From positions 69,342 to 133,341 of the forward strand of contig CAJUTV010000007.1 in assembly GCA_910589305.1 (NCBI GenBank): a DNA stretch of 64,000 bases. The letters are read 5' to 3'. Every line of letters begins with the position of its first letter. Within the stretch, counting starts at the first letter, position 1. This stretch comes from an uncultured Lachnospira sp. (lineage in GTDB: Bacteria; Bacillota; Clostridia; Lachnospirales; Lachnospiraceae). The notes under the pieces were generated by a model. The model was given only the letters and a program-made list of their open reading frames with translations, had not been told where the DNA came from and searched no databases. Shown here one piece after another: positions 61,100 to 64,000 of this stretch. The translations under genes and the position numbers were made by a program.

Positions 61100-61996
61100 T
61101 TATGAATTGGAAAGCATACAGCTTAATTCATTGCTAAGCTGTGCAAATTGCTGCAAGGTCAAGGCTTCTCCCCTGATTGTTGGCTTAAGACCACACTGTT
61201 GCAGTGCTATAAGCAATTGCTCTTTTGTAATGCCTAAATTTGCATTGACAACACTGTTTGTCATAGTCTTTCTTCTCTGATTAAAAGAAGCTCTTATAAT
61301 ATCAAACATGAATTTTTCATTTTTAACCGATACAGGCGGTTTATGATGACAAGTCAATTTTATTACAGCTGAGTCCACATTTGGACGCGGCATAAAACAG
61401 CTCGCAGGCACCATAAGAACAATTTGAGGATTCGCATAATACTGAACGGCTAATGACAATGCCCCATAATCTTTTGTTCCTGGTCCTACCTGCATTCTAT
61501 CAGCCACTTCTTTTTGCACCATAATCGTTATGCTTTCTAATGGCACATGGCTTTCAAATAACCCCATAATAATTGGTGTTGTTATATAATAAGGCAAATT
61601 GGCAACAACTTTAATTGGTCTGCCTTCATTGCGTTCCAAAATAAGTTTATTGATATCAAGCTTTAATATGTCATTATTAATAACTGTTACATTATTATAA
61701 AATGACAATGTATCTTGTGTTAAAATAGGTATCAGTTTTTTATCAATCTCCACCGCCACAACTTCTCTTGCATTTTCACAAAGAATCTGTGTCATTGTAC
61801 CGATACCAGGTCCAATCTCTAGGACAAAATCATCCTTTTTTACGCCTGCTTCCTGCACAATCTTTTTTACAATATTGCTGTCTATTAAAAAGTTTTGCCC
61901 ATATTTTTTTTGAAAAGAAAATCCATATTTTTCCAGTATCTTAATGGTATTTGTCGGATTTCCAAGATACATTACATTATTGTCGCCTGCCATCAT
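61100..61996 (-). CDS. ksgA: 16S rRNA (adenine1518/1519-N6) dimethyltransferase
   Basis: Dimethylates two adenosines in the 3' hairpin of 16S rRNA during 30S maturation. The 298-residue chain has the SAM motif LEIGPGIGTMTQIL, VVAVEIDKKLIPIL, the catalytic VVANLPYYITTPI and the C-terminal helical domain (IIRASFNQRRKTMTNSV). The ATG at 61996 follows AAAGG; the next ATG, three bases on, is also possible. Kasugamycin resistance follows its loss in other bacteria. The metG-tatD-ksgA order is common in Firmicutes; rnmV is missing between tatD and ksgA here. Confidence 0.96.
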   Translation of the reverse strand: MMAGDNNVMYLGNPTNTIKILEKYGFSFQKKYGQNFLIDSNIVKKIVQEAGVKKDDFVLEIGPGIGTMTQILCENAREVVAVEIDKKLIPILTQDTLSFYNNVTVINNDILKLDINKLILERNEGRPIKVVANLPYYITTPIIMGLFESHVPLESITIMVQKEVADRMQVGPGTKDYGALSLAVQYYANPQIVLMVPASCFMPRPNVDSAVIKLTCHHKPPVSVKNEKFMFDIIRASFNQRRKTMTNSVVNANLGITKEQLLIALQQCGLKPTIRGEALTLQQFAQLSNELSCMLSNS

Positions 61997-62036
61997 TGAC
62001 ACCTTTCCATTATTCTGTAAATCGTTAGTTATTTAC

Positions 62037-62165
62037 TCATAACCTTACACCTTCTGTCAAAGCTTTTAAATAGAAGGAGCCAAGTTATGCAAAAAATAAG
62101 CAAGTTCCCTATCTTTTGCCATTTTTATATTACTAAAGCGAGAATTTATTTGACAAGGTTTAATA
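62037..62165 (+). repeat. Family-1 dispersed repeat, copy I (right part)
   Basis: agcttttaaatagaaggagc, tatattactaaagcgagaat and tttgacaaggtttaat follow the middle and right part of copy C. Its right end forms the last codons and stop of tatD (…LVK stop), so the element reaches into the gene. Confidence 0.55.
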
Positions 62166-62928
62166 TCTTCCTTGCATTTTCATTTGTCTTATCAATTACT
62201 TGTTCTGTACTTATCCCTTTTATCTGTGCAATTTTTTCTGCTATAAATGGTAGATTAGTACTGTCATTGCGCTTTCCTCTATAAGGCTCCGGCGCCAGAT
62301 AAGGACTGTCTGTCTCTAGTAAAAGCTTATCCATCGGAATATACTCTACTGCCTCCACCAATTTTTTTGCATCTTTAAATGTAATTACACCGCCAATTCC
62401 AAAATAAAAACCCATCTCCAGAAAATCTTTTGCTGTTTCTTTTGTATAGGAATAACAGTGTACAATTCCGCCAACACTTTTTGCATCTTCTTGCTTCATA
62501 ATATTAATTGTATCTTGACAAGCATCTCTTGAATGGACAATAATTGGTTTTTTCACCTTTTTTGCAAGCGCAATCTGCTCTATAAACCATTTTTTTTGAA
62601 TATCTTTAGACAGCTTTTCATAGTGATAATCAAGCCCAATTTCACCAATAGCCACTACTTTTGGATTGTTGACTGCATTTTCACCAAGCCATTCAATATC
62701 TTTTGCTGTAAGCGCTTCTACATCAGATGGGTGAATACCAATCGCCGCATACATTTTATCATATTTTGCTGCAAGTGTTAATGAATCTTTACACCCTTTC
62801 AGCGATGTTCCTATATTAACAATAACATCAATTATGCCGGAATCGCCTAACATTTCAGTAATTAAACGCTCTCTGTCATTATCGAATGACTCATCATCAT
62901 AGTGAGCGTGTGTCTCAAATATTTTCAT
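62146..62928 (-). CDS. tatD: TatD family metal-dependent hydrolase (DNase)
   Basis: A 260-residue TIM-barrel hydrolase with metal ligands in FETHAHYDDESF (HxH), AIGEIGLDYHYE (Glu), PIIVHSRDACQD (His), IVHCYSYT (His) and LLLETDSPYLAPEPYRGKRN (Asp). The family has 3'-5' DNase activity and takes part in DNA repair or turnover. I use the ATG at 62928 (MKIFETHAHYDD), the family start; the longer frame begins with TTG. The C-terminal residues come from a family-1 repeat. Downstream of metG. Confidence 0.94.
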   Translation of the reverse strand: MKIFETHAHYDDESFDNDRERLITEMLGDSGIIDVIVNIGTSLKGCKDSLTLAAKYDKMYAAIGIHPSDVEALTAKDIEWLGENAVNNPKVVAIGEIGLDYHYEKLSKDIQKKWFIEQIALAKKVKKPIIVHSRDACQDTINIMKQEDAKSVGGIVHCYSYTKETAKDFLEMGFYFGIGGVITFKDAKKLVEAVEYIPMDKLLLETDSPYLAPEPYRGKRNDSTNLPFIAEKIAQIKGISTEQVIDKTNENARKILNLVK

Positions 62929-63068
62929 GCAAATAACCAAGCCTTTCTATAATTATATAAAACTATATAACTTTTTTTAAAACAAGTCATAACATTTATA
63001 AACGTACTCACTTATCACTTCATTTTTTATACAACAAATAAAGGATTCTATTATAAGCCAAAACTTTC

Positions 63069-64000
63069 TCAACAAATCTCACTTCCGCTGACAATATCTT
63101 TATCCACTGTCATTACAGAAAGATTCCCCATATCGTCGCCTGCTGCAAGTATCATTCCCTGTGATTCTACACCGCATAATTTACATGGTTTCAAATTTGT
63201 GATAACAGCTACTTTCTTTCCGACCATTTCTTCCGGCTTATAATAATCGGCAATTCCTGAAACAATCTGCCTTATCTCTTTACCCACACGAATTTGTGAC
63301 ACCAAAAGTTTTTTTGACTTTTTAACTGGCTCGCATTTTAATACTTCGCCGACTTGAATCTGTACTTTATCAAAATCATCAATCGTAATTTCGGACTTTT
63401 TTTCAACCTCTGGATAAACTGCATTATCTTCTGTCCCACCTTGAGCCTTTTGGAGTTCTTCTACTTGTTTCAATACATCTTCTAATTCCAGTCTTGCAAA
63501 TAAAATTTCAGGTAACTTTGTTACCTTTAGACCAGATTCCCTAAGTCCAAATTTATCCAAATCATCAAAATCTCTGACACCGCTAGCTGGATTATCTGGA
63601 TATAACTGTGCTAATATTCGGTCTGTCGTTTCTGGCATAAATGGAGCTAACAAATTGGCGCCAATTGTGATGCTCTCCACAAGATTGTACAAAACTTCCT
63701 GCAATCGCTCTTGTTGTGATTCATCTTTTGCTAACGCCCATGGCATCGTCTCATCTATATACTTATTACATCTTTTAAACAGTAAAAATATATTATAGAT
63801 TGCACAAGAAACATGAAGTGTTTTCATATTTTCCTGTACCTTCTGCTGTACACTTGTAGCAAGCGTCTTTAACTGCGCATCAAAATCAAGGTCAGCATCG
63901 CTTCCTGTCGTATCTACGCCGGTCTTATTTACAACGCCGTCAAAATATTTATTGGACATAGCAATCGTTCGATTGACAAGATTGCCAAGCGTGTTGGCAA
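63069..64000 (-). CDS. metG: Methionyl-tRNA synthetase, partial (N-terminus beyond right edge)
   Basis: The frame stays open to the window edge, where it begins ANTLGNLVNRTIAMSNKYFDG, so the ATG at 63959 is internal. Present are the helical anticodon-binding domain (CNKYIDETMPWALAKDESQQERL, LLAPFMPETTDRIL) and the C-terminal EMAP/Trbp111 tRNA-binding domain (FDKVQIQVGEVLKCEPVKKSKKLLVSQIRVG...GMILAA). The catalytic Rossmann domain with HIGH and KMSKS lies outside. The long form with the C-terminal domain is usual in Firmicutes. Confidence 0.97.
   Translation of the reverse strand, partial: ANTLGNLVNRTIAMSNKYFDGVVNKTGVDTTGSDADLDFDAQLKTLATSVQQKVQENMKTLHVSCAIYNIFLLFKRCNKYIDETMPWALAKDESQQERLQEVLYNLVESITIGANLLAPFMPETTDRILAQLYPDNPASGVRDFDDLDKFGLRESGLKVTKLPEILFARLELEDVLKQVEELQKAQGGTEDNAVYPEVEKKSEITIDDFDKVQIQVGEVLKCEPVKKSKKLLVSQIRVGKEIRQIVSGIADYYKPEEMVGKKVAVITNLKPCKLCGVESQGMILAAGDDMGNLSVMTVDKDIVSGSEIC

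Overview
The window looks like a chromosomal segment of a low-GC, anaerobic Clostridia, most likely a Lachnospiraceae member. This rests on gene content seen in the translations: a large-type SRP RNA directly upstream of dnaX-ybaB-recR, WhiA/RapZ, HPr kinase, the small Cys-rich DUF6485 protein, a DUF6128-like protein, a DUF2935 protein, Rpn/PD-(D/E)XK 'transposase' proteins, a Fe-alcohol dehydrogenase and the Gram-positive PTS set. No phage, plasmid, CRISPR array, tRNA or rRNA was seen. Most genes lie on the minus strand.

Layout. 0-5 kb: CobW/G3E GTPase running off the left edge with a His/Cys-rich repeat tail, aroA, citrate synthase with a decayed duplicate of its own 3' end behind it, and a C_GCxxG_C_C protein. 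5-8 kb: Rpn-type nuclease, YcxB-like membrane protein, SDR oxidoreductase. 8-15 kb: uvrC, hprK, ROK glucokinase, murB, rapZ, whiA, an envelope and carbon-control cluster. 15-21 kb: ECF sigma with an RsiV-like anti-sigma, a terminator, then MoxR-DUF58-transglutaminase. 21.5-24 kb: Fe-alcohol dehydrogenase with a Rex-like box at its promoter, and a MATE pump. 24.5-30 kb: glucose uptake regulon glcT-ptsG-ptsH-ptsI, with an antiterminator/terminator pair ahead of glcT. 30-39 kb: transketolase, a large TPR plus degenerate-AAA protein, recR, ybaB, dnaX, SRP RNA. 39-44 kb: SDF symporter with an unusual N-terminal domain, MIF-like tautomerase, DUF6485, AgrC/AgrA-like two-component pair, a truncated Rpn gene. 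44-51 kb: signalling locus with FecR protein, GAF/HD-GYP protein, TIM-barrel isomerase and CHASE2 adenylate cyclase. 51-57 kb: unknown gene, GntR-ABC-permease, then GH105/nucleoside hydrolase divergent from a LacI regulator. 57-64 kb: decayed antitoxin, DUF2935, tadA, GNAT, DUF6128, ksgA, tatD, and metG running off the right edge.

Two families of intergenic repeats are scattered through the window. Family 1 has nine copies, all in one orientation whatever the gene direction, with hairpins recalling IS200/IS605 ends. Family 2 has three copies, each directly upstream of a gene and supplying its ribosome binding site. The most notable single observations are the TPR/pseudo-AAA protein, an HPr lacking Ser46 although HPr kinase is present, the Rex-like box at adh, the glcT antiterminator, a hairpin hiding the ribosome binding site of the DUF6128 gene, and the pseudogene of a Phd/YefM antitoxin. 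I found no system that I can call clearly new; the repeats and the TPR/pseudo-AAA protein are the best candidates for undescribed biology.
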